Positions 1 to 4,748 of a stretch of 6,224 nucleotides of DNA are shown here, piece by piece; positions within the stretch are counted from its first letter, which is position 1, and every line of letters begins with the position of its first letter. Location: positions 1 to 6,224 of the forward strand of contig CAIMDH010000045.1 in assembly GCA_903839715.1 (NCBI GenBank), given 5' to 3'. Below the pieces are notes generated by a model that saw only the letters and a list, made by a program, of their open reading frames with translations, searched no databases and was not told where the DNA came from. The translations under genes were made by a program, and so were the position numbers. The stretch is from an uncultured bacterium (GTDB lineage Bacteria > Patescibacteriota > Minisyncoccia > Phycocordibacterales > UBA918).

Positions 1-6
1 AAAACT

Positions 7-366
7 TCACGCCTCATAACTACCTAAAATAATCAAGCGACTGCCGTCTTGATGGAGTTTAAAACGTGTGCCAAGAGGCTGCATAACCAGGTCTGGTTCA
101 TGAGTCCAAATTTCTACAGATTCATCAGCAAACCTGATTGGACTGATGGAGACAATTTTTTTTCCATCGTTATATACAACGTACTCCATCACCCGATACA
201 CTTCGCCAACTTTAAGCACCTTAACAAGGTGCTCTCCTGCCAGTGACTCGGCATGCAACTGTAGTAGCGGGTCATTGACGACCTTCTGATACTGCATCTC
301 AGACTTCATGAGATATACGTTGTTGAGCATAGCACCAATTATAATTCCCAGTACAAATTTGAGCAC
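7..366 (-). CDS. Hypothetical membrane-anchored protein, 119 aa, GTG start
   Basis: I do not recognise this protein. It begins with a hydrophobic stretch (residues 1-20, including FVLGIIIGAML) that looks like one N-terminal membrane anchor or uncleaved signal. A polar linker follows (about 21-45), then a domain rich in predicted beta strands (about 46-119, for example VYRVMEYVVYNDGKK and SRLIILGSYEA). The reading frame is open up to an ATG at 408, but the GTG at 364-366 is the better start. It has a full AAGGAGG (372-378) with a 5-nt spacer, and the 14 extra residues from the upstream ATG are polar and would sit before the hydrophobic segment. Stop is TGA (7-9). It probably faces the cell exterior on a single anchor. 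It is separated from upstream trhO by a palindrome and has its own candidate promoter, so it is probably transcribed alone. Existence as a gene is likely; function is unknown. Confidence 0.72.
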   Translation of the reverse strand: MLKFVLGIIIGAMLNNVYLMKSEMQYQKVVNDPLLQLHAESLAGEHLVKVLKVGEVYRVMEYVVYNDGKKIVSISPIRFADESVEIWTHEPDLVMQPLGTRFKLHQDGSRLIILGSYEA

Positions 367-371
367 GGAAT

Positions 372-378
372 CCTCCTT
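372..378 (-). promoter_or_regulatory. Strong Shine-Dalgarno site deciding the GTG start at 366
   Basis: Read on the minus strand this is AAGGAGG, 5 nt before GTG. No comparable site stands before the in-frame ATG at 408, so it fixes the start of the 119-aa protein. Confidence 0.8.
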
Positions 379-383
379 GTTAA

Positions 384-396
384 AGTTACTGTAACT
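384..396. promoter_or_regulatory. 13-nt dyad (AGTTAC-T-GTAACT) in the leader of the 119-aa gene
   Basis: Perfect 6-bp arms flank a single central base. The dyad lies just upstream of the ribosome binding site and downstream of the candidate promoter. A one-base centre fits a protein-binding operator better than an RNA hairpin, although a 5-bp stem with a CTG loop is possible. It may be chance in AT-rich DNA. Confidence 0.3.
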
Positions 397-407
397 ACCC
401 AAATTCA

Positions 408-436
408 ATTAAGTCATAGTTTTCGAGCTCAGTCAA
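408..436 (-). promoter_or_regulatory. Candidate sigma70-type promoter for the 119-aa gene
   Basis: On the minus strand TTGACT (431-436) is followed after 17 bp by CTTAAT (408-413), matching the -35 consensus in 5 of 6 positions and the -10 in 4 of 6. Transcription would start near 401, giving a leader of about 35 nt that carries the dyad and the AAGGAGG. The -10 is weak, so this is tentative. Confidence 0.4.
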
Positions 437-493
437 TAGACTTCGGTAATGTGTACGCACATTTGGCACTTTCCATTCTTACTGCTCTCCTGA

Positions 494-535
494 CACTACA
501 ACAAATCCCAGCGTACGCTGGGATTTGTTGTAGTG
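494..535. terminator. Perfect 42-nt palindrome after trhO, probable bidirectional terminator
   Basis: Positions 494-514 and 515-535 are exact reverse complements (21 bp, no mismatch), centred on CGTACG. The practical RNA stem is about 19 bp with a GUAC loop. It starts at the base after the trhO stop codon (TAG, 536-538). The arms carry the A/T-rich outer and G/C-rich inner pattern of long-stem intrinsic terminators (ACAACAAATCCC on one side, GGGATTTGTTGT on the other). The U-rich part is interrupted by G and lies inside the stem, so it is a less typical terminator than those at 3873-3909 and 4311-4339. It would separate trhO from the downstream 119-aa gene. Confidence 0.7.
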
Positions 536-1576
536 CTAACTAGCTACTGGTCGTAATCGCGTTTTCTTAAATTGCGCCCCGCGGAAGTAACGATTGTAGT
601 ATTTAGCAAAACGTTTCTTAAATCCAGACGGAGCTTTGTCTGTTAATTCACACCAAGTTGAACAATAGCCATGATGCTTTTTTAGACAATCCTCACAACC
701 CAAGAACAGCACGTGACAGATTTGATTTTTGCAGTGATAGTGAGTATCACTCTTCGTCTCTTTACACAAATGACAGTGAGAGATAATCTCATCCCCCACT
801 CGCTCGCCCAGTCGCTCATCGAAGACAAAGTTCTTGCCCTTAAATTTATTTGGTAATCCTTCTTTTTCTACCTGATGCTTGTAGTCAATGACGCCACCTT
901 TGAGGTGCTTCACATTGTTATACCCCTGATGCTTTAGCCAAGCACTGGCCTTCTCACAACGAATACCACCAGTACAGTAGATAGCAATCTTTTTGTTTTT
1001 GTGAATTTTGAGTAACTCTGGTACCACTGCCAACTCCTCGCGAAACGTATCAACATCCGGCGTTATCGCTTTTTCAAAGTGACCAATTTCACTTTCGTAG
1101 GCATTACGCATATCAATTACCACCGCTTCCGGATCATCGACGTAGTCATTCATTTCTGCAGCAGTGAGATACTCACCAGTATTAGTAACATCAAAACTCG
1201 AATCATCGAGACCATCTGCCACAATCTTTGGTCGGACTTTGATAGTGAGTTTGTAGAAAGACGGCAAGTCACCTTCTTCTACTGCTAGCTTATACGGCAC
1301 ACCTGCCAGCTCTGGCTGTGCTTGAATCCACTCGTCAAAATCATCCCAATTTTCTTTCGGAACATTCATTTGTGCATTAATACCCTCATAGGCTACATAG
1401 ATACGACCCATGCAACCAAACCCTAACCAAGCTTCAAGGAGACGAGTACGAAAAGATTCCGGGTCCGCGATTTTTACATACCGATAAAATGACAGCGTAG
1501 TGCGTGGACGCTTGTCGGCCAAAGCAGCTTGGCGTTTTTCACTGCGTGGACGGAGGTCTTTTGTGAGAGTTGGCAT
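536..1576 (-). CDS. trhO: TrhO, oxygen-dependent tRNA uridine(34) hydroxylase (rhodanese family, YceA/UPF0176)
   Basis: Members of this family hydroxylate U34 at the wobble position of certain tRNAs to 5-hydroxyuridine, the precursor of mo5U/cmo5U, in an oxygen-dependent reaction in the cytoplasm. The 346-residue length matches the roughly 350 of E. coli YceA. Residues 1-120 match the N-terminal acylphosphatase-like part (RPRTTLSFYRYVKIADPE, YEGINAQMNVP, KVRPKIVADG). Residues about 135-240 form the rhodanese domain, with VVIDMRNAYESEIGHF and the active-site loop CTGGIRCEKA, giving the conserved catalytic Cys201 and Cys207. The family motif GKNFVFDERLGERV follows. The C-terminal segment has eight cysteines (268, 271, 282, 287, 294, 297, 305, 309), also typical, possibly metal binding. 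The ATG aligns with the start of E. coli YceA from memory. No Shine-Dalgarno precedes it. The gene stands alone, flanked by the 494-535 palindrome downstream and a long divergent intergenic region upstream. Confidence 0.96.
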   Translation of the reverse strand: MPTLTKDLRPRSEKRQAALADKRPRTTLSFYRYVKIADPESFRTRLLEAWLGFGCMGRIYVAYEGINAQMNVPKENWDDFDEWIQAQPELAGVPYKLAVEEGDLPSFYKLTIKVRPKIVADGLDDSSFDVTNTGEYLTAAEMNDYVDDPEAVVIDMRNAYESEIGHFEKAITPDVDTFREELAVVPELLKIHKNKKIAIYCTGGIRCEKASAWLKHQGYNNVKHLKGGVIDYKHQVEKEGLPNKFKGKNFVFDERLGERVGDEIISHCHLCKETKSDTHYHCKNQICHVLFLGCEDCLKKHHGYCSTWCELTDKAPSGFKKRFAKYYNRYFRGAQFKKTRLRPVAS

Positions 1577-1593
1577 AAAAATATAAAGTATAG

Positions 1594-1606
1594 TGACCTA
1601 TGGTCA
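1594..1606. promoter_or_regulatory. TGACC-TAT-GGTCA dyad just upstream of trhO
   Basis: Perfect 5-bp arms around three bases lie 18-30 nt before the trhO start codon, in an AT-rich stretch with -10-like hexamers on the minus strand (TATACT, TATATT). Its position would suit an operator that blocks trhO transcription, but a dyad this short can arise by chance. Confidence 0.25.
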
Positions 1607-1695
1607 AAATGGTACCAGAGACAACGATGCACCGCAACAAAAATCATGGCCAAACTTACCCTCCATCAAAACCCACTCTCGCTCTGAATCATGAA

Positions 1696-1710
1696 AAAGG
1701 TCGAACCTCC
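1696..1710. repeat. Direct repeat copy 1, AAAGGTCGAACCTCC
   Basis: The 15-nt core is identical to 1738-1752, with start positions 42 nt apart. Similarity extends outward in both directions (TGA before it, TCAGA after it, with one inserted T in copy 2). The core contains the dyad AGGT-CGA-ACCT. Read on the minus strand, towards trhO, it is GGAGGTTCGACCTTT, which includes a Shine-Dalgarno-like GGAGG. Confidence 0.75.
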
Positions 1711-1737
1711 TCAGATTAAAATATTGTAATTATTGAG

Positions 1738-1752
1738 AAAGGTCGAACCTCC
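1738..1752. repeat. Direct repeat copy 2, AAAGGTCGAACCTCC
   Basis: Exact second copy of the 15-nt core at 1696-1710, followed by TTCAGA where copy 1 has TCAGA. The 42-nt period is four helical turns, so both copies would face the same side of the DNA, as expected for paired binding sites of one dimeric protein. No function is known to me. Confidence 0.75.
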
Positions 1753-1886
1753 TTCAGAATGGCGGGTGGCTCATAATTAAACAGGGGCAAAGTAAATACT
1801 AAAACACCAAATTTACTGACTTTCAGCGGTTTTTCTATACCCAAGAAATCAAGTGGCTCCACAAGGCCATTTCAGCAACAAACCGG

Positions 1887-1915
1887 AAAATAATCCTATT
1901 TTATAAGGTTATTTT
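1887..1915. repeat. AT-rich inverted repeat (10 bp, one bulge)
   Basis: AAAATAA-T-CCT (1887-1897) pairs with AGGTTATTTT (1906-1915) around an 8-nt loop, with T1894 bulged. It ends 13 nt before the -35 element of the SPFH operon promoter. No gene upstream on the plus strand needs a terminator here, so it may be an upstream regulatory site or chance structure. Confidence 0.35.
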
Positions 1916-1928
1916 AGAGTACTCATAC

Positions 1929-1957
1929 TTGACTTTTGGTCTCAACTATGGTATGAT
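1929..1957 (+). promoter_or_regulatory. Sigma70-type promoter of the SPFH operon
   Basis: TTGACT (1929-1934) is followed by a 17-bp spacer and TATGAT (1952-1957), each matching the consensus in 5 of 6 positions at ideal spacing. Transcription should start near 1964, giving a leader of about 84 nt before the SPFH start codon at 2048. This is the best promoter in the window. Confidence 0.8.
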
Positions 1958-1969
1958 TGATTCAGGTGG

Positions 1970-2044
1970 ATGAGAGAGGTTTTAGAGGCAACTCTACTTC
2001 CCTTCTTATCTAAACAGTTTTTTGACAACATTTTTGAGGAGTAA
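1970..2044 (+). CDS. Possible 24-aa leader ORF upstream of the SPFH gene
   Basis: An ATG lies about 6 nt after the predicted transcription start and opens a 24-codon frame whose last codons (GAG GAG TAA) contain the ribosome binding site of the next gene. The stop ends 3 nt before the SPFH ATG, in the same frame. The peptide starts MREVLEAT and ends with an aromatic, acidic stretch (QFFDNIFEE). A small hairpin, TAGAG-GCAA-CTCTA (1983-1996, GNRA-type tetraloop), lies inside it. This arrangement would allow translational coupling or leader-peptide control. Against it, there is no properly spaced Shine-Dalgarno before its ATG, and an open frame of 24 codons is common by chance. Confidence 0.3.
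   Translation: MREVLEATLLPFLSKQFFDNIFEE
1983..1996 (+). promoter_or_regulatory. 5-bp hairpin with GCAA tetraloop in the SPFH leader mRNA
   Basis: TAGAG (1983-1987) and CTCTA (1992-1996) pair perfectly around GCAA, a stable GNRA-type tetraloop closed by G-C. It lies about 20 nt into the predicted transcript and may stabilise its 5' end. The stem is short, so the effect is uncertain. Confidence 0.35.
2036..2041 (+). promoter_or_regulatory. Ribosome binding site GAGGAG of the SPFH gene
   Basis: GAGGAG stands 6 nt before ATG 2048. It overlaps the end of the candidate leader ORF, and the in-frame TAA at 2042-2044 rules out a start further upstream. Confidence 0.8.
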
Positions 2045-2047
2045 ATC

Positions 2048-3097
2048 ATGGAACAAAACTTACAAGCTGACGATCGCCTTATTACACGGGACCGTGTTGG
2101 TCGCTGGGTAGTATTCTTAGCTTCCTGGGTACTCGCGGCTGTCTTAGGTGGTTTAGTGGGCTTTGTGCTCATCGATACCTTTATCAGTCAGCTGCCAAGC
2201 GGTGGCATACTGGGAATGGTTGCGGGCACAGGAGCCGGAATTTTGGGATTATTGTCAGTCAAACATCAGTATGTCGTTTCAAACGACACTACTGGTGTCC
2301 TCGTGACAACAGACGCTTTACGCAGTCTCTTAGGAAAACCTGACGTGAACGTGGTCTACGGACCAGGTACACATATTAGTTATCCTTGGGAGATTCGATA
2401 CGCTGAGAACAACATTCCAGTGAAAGAAGTGGCTGAAGAGTTCACCTTCACTGCCATGTGCGAAGATGGTGACGTGACTGGCAGCGGTTCGTTTCGGATT
2501 CGTCCAGACTACCAAAAACCAGTCAATTACCTCTCTGGAGTAGCTGCTGCTGCTTCAGACCTGCGTGACTTAGTGATTGCTGAAATCACTAGCCATCTAG
2601 CCGACAAAAGTATTAGCCAGTCCAGCAAAAACATGGAGGAGCTGAACGAAGTACTGAAGGATAAATTTGTTGGCAATAAGAACAAGCCCGTTACTGATTT
2701 TGAAGAAAGATTTGGTCTCCGAGTCGGTGACGTAACTGTCGGTGTCATTTTGCCGAGTGTAGAAGTACGGCGCACGCGCTCTGCTCTCAATGAAGCACGT
2801 GTGGTTGCCGAAGGTGCCGCTATCTTGCTTGGTATGGATGAAGCTGAAGTCAAAGAAGCCTTGCGCACTGGTGCTCTCAAAGCAGCAGATGTCGACAAGG
2901 CTCGCCGCGACTTCCGCGTCATCAGCGGTAATATGGACGGAACTGAGGTGAAGCGCTGGGAAATTGATATTTCCGGTGCAGACCCTGAGGCAATGAAAGC
3001 TATTGCGGCCTTACTTGGTCGCACCCCGCCGGAAGTACTCGCACAAGTAGTGAGTCCTGCCGGTCCCCGTAAAGTCAAAAAACCAGGAGTAAAGTAA
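2048..3097 (+). CDS. SPFH/Band 7 (prohibitin/flotillin-like) membrane protein, 349 aa
   Basis: SPFH proteins form large ring- or cage-like membrane assemblies that scaffold or regulate partners such as proteases. Residues about 19-42 (VVFLASWVLAAVLGGLVGFV) and 53-71 (GILGMVAGTGAGILGLL) form two membrane helices, an N-terminal hairpin. From about 76 the chain resembles an SPFH domain: an early strand (TTGVLVTTDALRSLLGKPDV), the segment VYGPGTHISYPWE resembling the G-pG-h-hhhPw signature after the membrane anchor, a mid-domain strand (GSGSFRIRPDYQKPVNYL) and helix DLRDLVIAEITSHLADKSIS. An Ala/Glu-rich helix follows (about 245-290, SALNEARVVAEGAAILLGM), as in the oligomerisation region of flotillins. 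The tail is basic (RKVKKPGVK). The gene has a good promoter and ribosome binding site and is directly followed by the 251-aa membrane protein gene. The call is from motif recognition; the subfamily is not resolved, and there is no NfeD-like partner next to it. Confidence 0.8.
   Translation: MEQNLQADDRLITRDRVGRWVVFLASWVLAAVLGGLVGFVLIDTFISQLPSGGILGMVAGTGAGILGLLSVKHQYVVSNDTTGVLVTTDALRSLLGKPDVNVVYGPGTHISYPWEIRYAENNIPVKEVAEEFTFTAMCEDGDVTGSGSFRIRPDYQKPVNYLSGVAAAASDLRDLVIAEITSHLADKSISQSSKNMEELNEVLKDKFVGNKNKPVTDFEERFGLRVGDVTVGVILPSVEVRRTRSALNEARVVAEGAAILLGMDEAEVKEALRTGALKAADVDKARRDFRVISGNMDGTEVKRWEIDISGADPEAMKAIAALLGRTPPEVLAQVVSPAGPRKVKKPGVK
3085..3089 (+). promoter_or_regulatory. Ribosome binding site AGGAG inside the SPFH 3' end
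   Basis: AGGAG lies within the last SPFH codons, 8 nt before ATG 3098. The SPFH stop TAA (3095-3097) abuts that ATG with no gap, so the two genes are very probably translationally coupled. Confidence 0.75.
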
Positions 3098-3853
3098 ATG
3101 AACCTAAACGAGAACCATTTAGCAGCTGGTGTCAGCGCCACAACTGCTCGTCAGACAGCAAAAAGCGGCTGGAAAGACGGAATTGTACCCCATGTAGTGA
3201 TCGGCATTACTGCCTTCATTATTGGGGTAGTAGTGCTCAATAACTACGAGCTTAACCTCTTCTGGAAACTGCTTGCGGGCTACGGCCTGATTTGGGGCGG
3301 AGGTAAAATCTCTGCTACCAAAAACACCGTGGCAGTAACCTGGGGTAAGGCGACAACAGCGATTGGCTGGGTCATCATTGCTTTAGCGCTACTAAACTCT
3401 GGTGTACGCCAAGTTGCAGAAAAGGCAGTCATCTGGACAGACCAAAGCTTGACTGAGTTGAGTGGTGGCAAAAGCGGACAAGCTGGTGAAGTTTTTAAGA
3501 GCATCATGCCCGAAAAAAGCATCATCAGCGAAGTTGACTTTCGGCGTGCCCCTGAGGGGCACACCATAGTCGCTGATATGACACTCACTAGCACGGCAGT
3601 CGTGCGAATGAGTATGGGACACGTGTCTACTGGTCCCAATTGGGCTTGCCCAAAGGTTATCAGACCAGTAAGCCTACCCTTCACTCCAGAGTTTGAAATT
3701 GTAGCTGGTAACAATACCGTTCAGATACACTTCAAACTTACAGAGGAAAGCCAAGAAGCACTTCTCAAAAATGGAACCATGAGTGTTTCTGTGATTTTTG
3801 TGCACACAACCGCTCACGAAAATCCCTGTCTAACAGTGCGCAAAGTACGTTAG
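3098..3853 (+). CDS. Hypothetical three-helix membrane protein, SPFH operon partner, 251 aa
   Basis: I do not recognise this family. A polar N-terminus (1-29) is followed by hydrophobic segments at about 31-48 (HVVIGITAFIIGVVVLN), 54-68 (LFWKLLAGYGLIWGG) and 85-101 (TTAIGWVIIALALLNSG). The remaining 150 residues are soluble and rich in predicted strands (GHTIVADMTLTSTAVVRM, FEIVAGNNTVQIHFKLT, TMSVSVIFVHTT), with only two cysteines, Cys184 and Cys244. With three membrane helices the two ends lie on opposite sides. If the short N-terminus is inside, the C-terminal domain is outside, where the cysteines could form a disulphide. That topology is an inference. The start follows the SPFH stop directly and has AGGAG 8 nt upstream. 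The tight coupling suggests equal amounts of both proteins and a shared complex. Terminator 3873-3909 follows closely. Confidence 0.75.
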   Translation: MNLNENHLAAGVSATTARQTAKSGWKDGIVPHVVIGITAFIIGVVVLNNYELNLFWKLLAGYGLIWGGGKISATKNTVAVTWGKATTAIGWVIIALALLNSGVRQVAEKAVIWTDQSLTELSGGKSGQAGEVFKSIMPEKSIISEVDFRRAPEGHTIVADMTLTSTAVVRMSMGHVSTGPNWACPKVIRPVSLPFTPEFEIVAGNNTVQIHFKLTEESQEALLKNGTMSVSVIFVHTTAHENPCLTVRKVR

Positions 3854-3872
3854 AAAATTTGTTCTTTAACCC

Positions 3873-3909
3873 AAAGCCCCACATAGACTTATGTCTAGTG
3901 GGGCTTTTT
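3873..3909 (+). terminator. Intrinsic terminator of the SPFH operon
   Basis: AAAGCCCCAC (3873-3882) pairs with GTGGGGCTTT (3898-3907). After one unpaired A the stem continues as TAGAC/GTCTA around a TTAT loop, giving about 15 bp, followed by a run of T to 3909. It lies 19 nt after the stop of the 251-aa gene. The pilin gene at 3932 ends on the opposite strand 22 nt further on. In that direction the run after the stem is TTTGGG, so it may also stop that transcript, though less efficiently. Confidence 0.92.
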
Positions 3910-3931
3910 ATTTACATAGACCAATCATTCC

Positions 3932-4264
3932 TTACGGTAGTGTAAAGGCAGTATCGCAACCACTAGCAGTTGGTTTATCGGCACAGTTGAGCTGAGTATT
4001 AAGTCCAAATGTACCAGAGGCAAGCTGCAATAAGGCAAAGGCTGACATCATAACAGTCAGACCGATGATGCCGTACGTGATGTGCTTTTTACCTTCTGCT
4101 CGGGCTGTGTCGTTGGCAGCGTTCATAATATACTGCGCCGAGCCATAAATAAAAACCAAAAACGCTACTGCGGAAAGCAGTGCAATCAGTGGAAATAAAA
4201 TAAATTCATTTACTTTCGTTACAAACTTTCCAGCTTCTATTGCAGCTTGTTGTTGTGGGGTCAT
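3932..4264 (-). CDS. Pilin-like two-helix protein with cysteine-containing tail, 110 aa
   Basis: This is the fourth and most divergent of four small VirB2/TrbC-like proteins. There is no clear cleavable signal. A polar N-terminus (1-20, MTPQQQAAIEAGKFVTKVNE) leads to helix 1 (about 21-45, FPLIALLSAVAFLVFIYG), a charged turn (ANDTARAEGKK, 50-60) and helix 2 (about 62-84). The turn matches the ANDDAKEQGK of the 4356-4742 protein, supporting common descent. The C-terminal 25 residues are polar with Cys94 and Cys103, absent from the other three, and could form a disulphide if exported. I prefer ATG 4264 over the in-frame TTG at 4282, because a TGG-TATTAT extended -10 motif overlaps the TTG-started segment. 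No Shine-Dalgarno precedes the ATG. The gene seems to be transcribed alone, between terminators at 4311-4339 and 3873-3909. T4SS/pilus-type pilin is my best family guess. Confidence 0.72.
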   Translation of the reverse strand: MTPQQQAAIEAGKFVTKVNEFILFPLIALLSAVAFLVFIYGSAQYIMNAANDTARAEGKKHITYGIIGLTVMMSAFALLQLASGTFGLNTQLNCADKPTASGCDTAFTLP

Positions 4265-4272
4265 ATTTGAAT

Positions 4273-4281
4273 ATAATACCA
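4273..4281 (-). promoter_or_regulatory. Extended -10 motif (TGG-TATTAT) before the pilin gene at 4264
   Basis: On the minus strand TGG (4279-4281) precedes TATTAT (4273-4278), which ends 8 nt before ATG 4264. Transcription from it would start at about the ATG, giving a leaderless or nearly leaderless mRNA, which fits the lack of a Shine-Dalgarno. I see no good -35. Confidence 0.4.
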
Positions 4282-4310
4282 AAGATATTTGTCGTTTTTT
4301 TCCTTAATAC

Positions 4311-4339
4311 ACAAAAGCCCCACAATGTGGGGCTTTTGT
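4311..4339 (-). terminator. Symmetrical intrinsic terminator after the pilin gene 4356-4742
   Basis: ACAAAAGCCCCAC (4311-4323) pairs perfectly with GTGGGGCTTTTGT (4327-4339) around a 3-nt loop. With A-tracts and T-tracts on both sides it can work in either direction. It lies 16 nt after the stop of the minus-strand pilin gene and upstream of the next pilin gene's promoter, so it should separate the two transcripts. Its core is the same as the terminator at 3873-3909. Confidence 0.9.
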
Positions 4340-4355
4340 TGGGATAGATTTAAAA

Positions 4356-4742
4356 CTAGATAGTTTTAACTACTGGTACCAGTGTGTTAATATTCTCATT
4401 CTCGAGTCCTGTACTTTTTGCAAGAAGTCCGACTACTCCCCAGAAAACGATAATGAGCAAAAATCCGAGAGTAGCGTAAATCATCAAACTCTTTCCTTGT
4501 TCTTTTGCGTCATCATTGGCACCGCCAACAATAAAGTACTTGAACATACCCCAGACAAAAACAAGAAAGCCGATACCGATAATGAATGGGATTAGAACGG
4601 AGTTAGTAAAAGTAAGAATATTTCCAAGTAAATCCTGGAACGGACCTGCTGTTGAACCATCAGCAAGACCTGCTGCTAATGCAAAAGCTGGTGTAAGTAA
4701 CACTGCTGCAGCTGAACCTGTGAATAAATTAATACGTCGCAT
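4356..4742 (-). CDS. Pilin-like two-helix protein with signal peptide, 128 aa
   Basis: Third of the four VirB2/TrbC-like proteins. Residues 1-24 form a classical signal peptide: MRR, a hydrophobic core (AAAVLLTPAF) and an ALAA cleavage-type end. The mature part has a short polar stretch, helix 1 (about 44-68, LIPFIIGIGFLVFVWGMFKYF), a polar charged turn (GGANDDAKEQGKS, 73-85) and helix 2 (about 86-108, MIYATLGFLLIIVFWGVVGLLA), then a short polar tail. Signal peptide plus hairpin is the layout of conjugation-type pilins. The segment IPFI.G..F resembles the 4845-5102 protein, and WGVV recurs there. ATG 4742 is the start; another ATG 5 nt upstream is out of frame and closes at once. No Shine-Dalgarno is present, but -10-like hexamers lie just upstream. 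Terminator 4311-4339 follows, so it is probably monocistronic. Confidence 0.85.
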   Translation of the reverse strand: MRRINLFTGSAAAVLLTPAFALAAGLADGSTAGPFQDLLGNILTFTNSVLIPFIIGIGFLVFVWGMFKYFIVGGANDDAKEQGKSLMIYATLGFLLIIVFWGVVGLLAKSTGLENENINTLVPVVKTI

Positions 4743-4748
4743 ACATCT

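Larger units (their letters stand above)
1577..2047. other. 471-nt divergent intergenic region between trhO and the SPFH operon
   Basis: This gap holds no long ORF. From left to right I see the 13-nt dyad before trhO, two copies of a 15-nt repeat (1696-1710, 1738-1752), a 7-bp inverted repeat AGTAAAT/ATTTACT (1791-1797, 1811-1817), an AT-rich 10-bp hairpin (1887-1915), a good plus-strand promoter (1929-1957) and a possible 24-codon leader ORF (1970-2044). I found no convincing -35/-10 pair for trhO on the minus strand. The size of the gap and its repeats suggest it regulates one or both flanking transcripts. Confidence 0.6.

Noticed and set aside
7..9. Recoding of TGA to glycine, as in Gracilibacteria
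   Set aside because: TGA ends the 119-aa frame near a natural end and the well-matched trhO shows no in-frame TGA, so the standard bacterial code fits.
1474..1647. 57-codon minus-strand ORF starting 71 nt upstream of trhO and overlapping it out of frame, with GGAGGG 11 nt before its ATG
   Set aside because: The product looks random (rich in His, Cys and Trp), most of it overlaps trhO in another frame, and the ribosome-binding spacing is too long.
1693..1758. CRISPR array in the 1.7-kb region
   Set aside because: Only two copies of a 15-nt unit with one short interval; no further repeats and no cas genes.
1577..2047. tRNA gene, structured riboswitch or other RNA gene in the large intergenic region
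   Set aside because: I found no cloverleaf, no GTTCRANNC-type arm with matching acceptor stem, and no recognisable riboswitch core; only short hairpins.
2527..3141. Minus-strand 204-codon open frame opposite the SPFH gene
   Set aside because: It lies antisense to a well-supported gene, has low-complexity Ser/Ala/Arg/Thr composition typical of a reverse-frame shadow, and no motif.
3280..3714. Minus-strand 144-codon open frame inside the 251-aa membrane protein gene
   Set aside because: Antisense shadow of a gene with a clear ribosome binding site and operon context; no recognisable domain.
4265..4282. TTG start adding six residues to the 110-aa pilin-like protein
   Set aside because: The added segment overlaps the extended -10 motif, and no ribosome binding site supports it.
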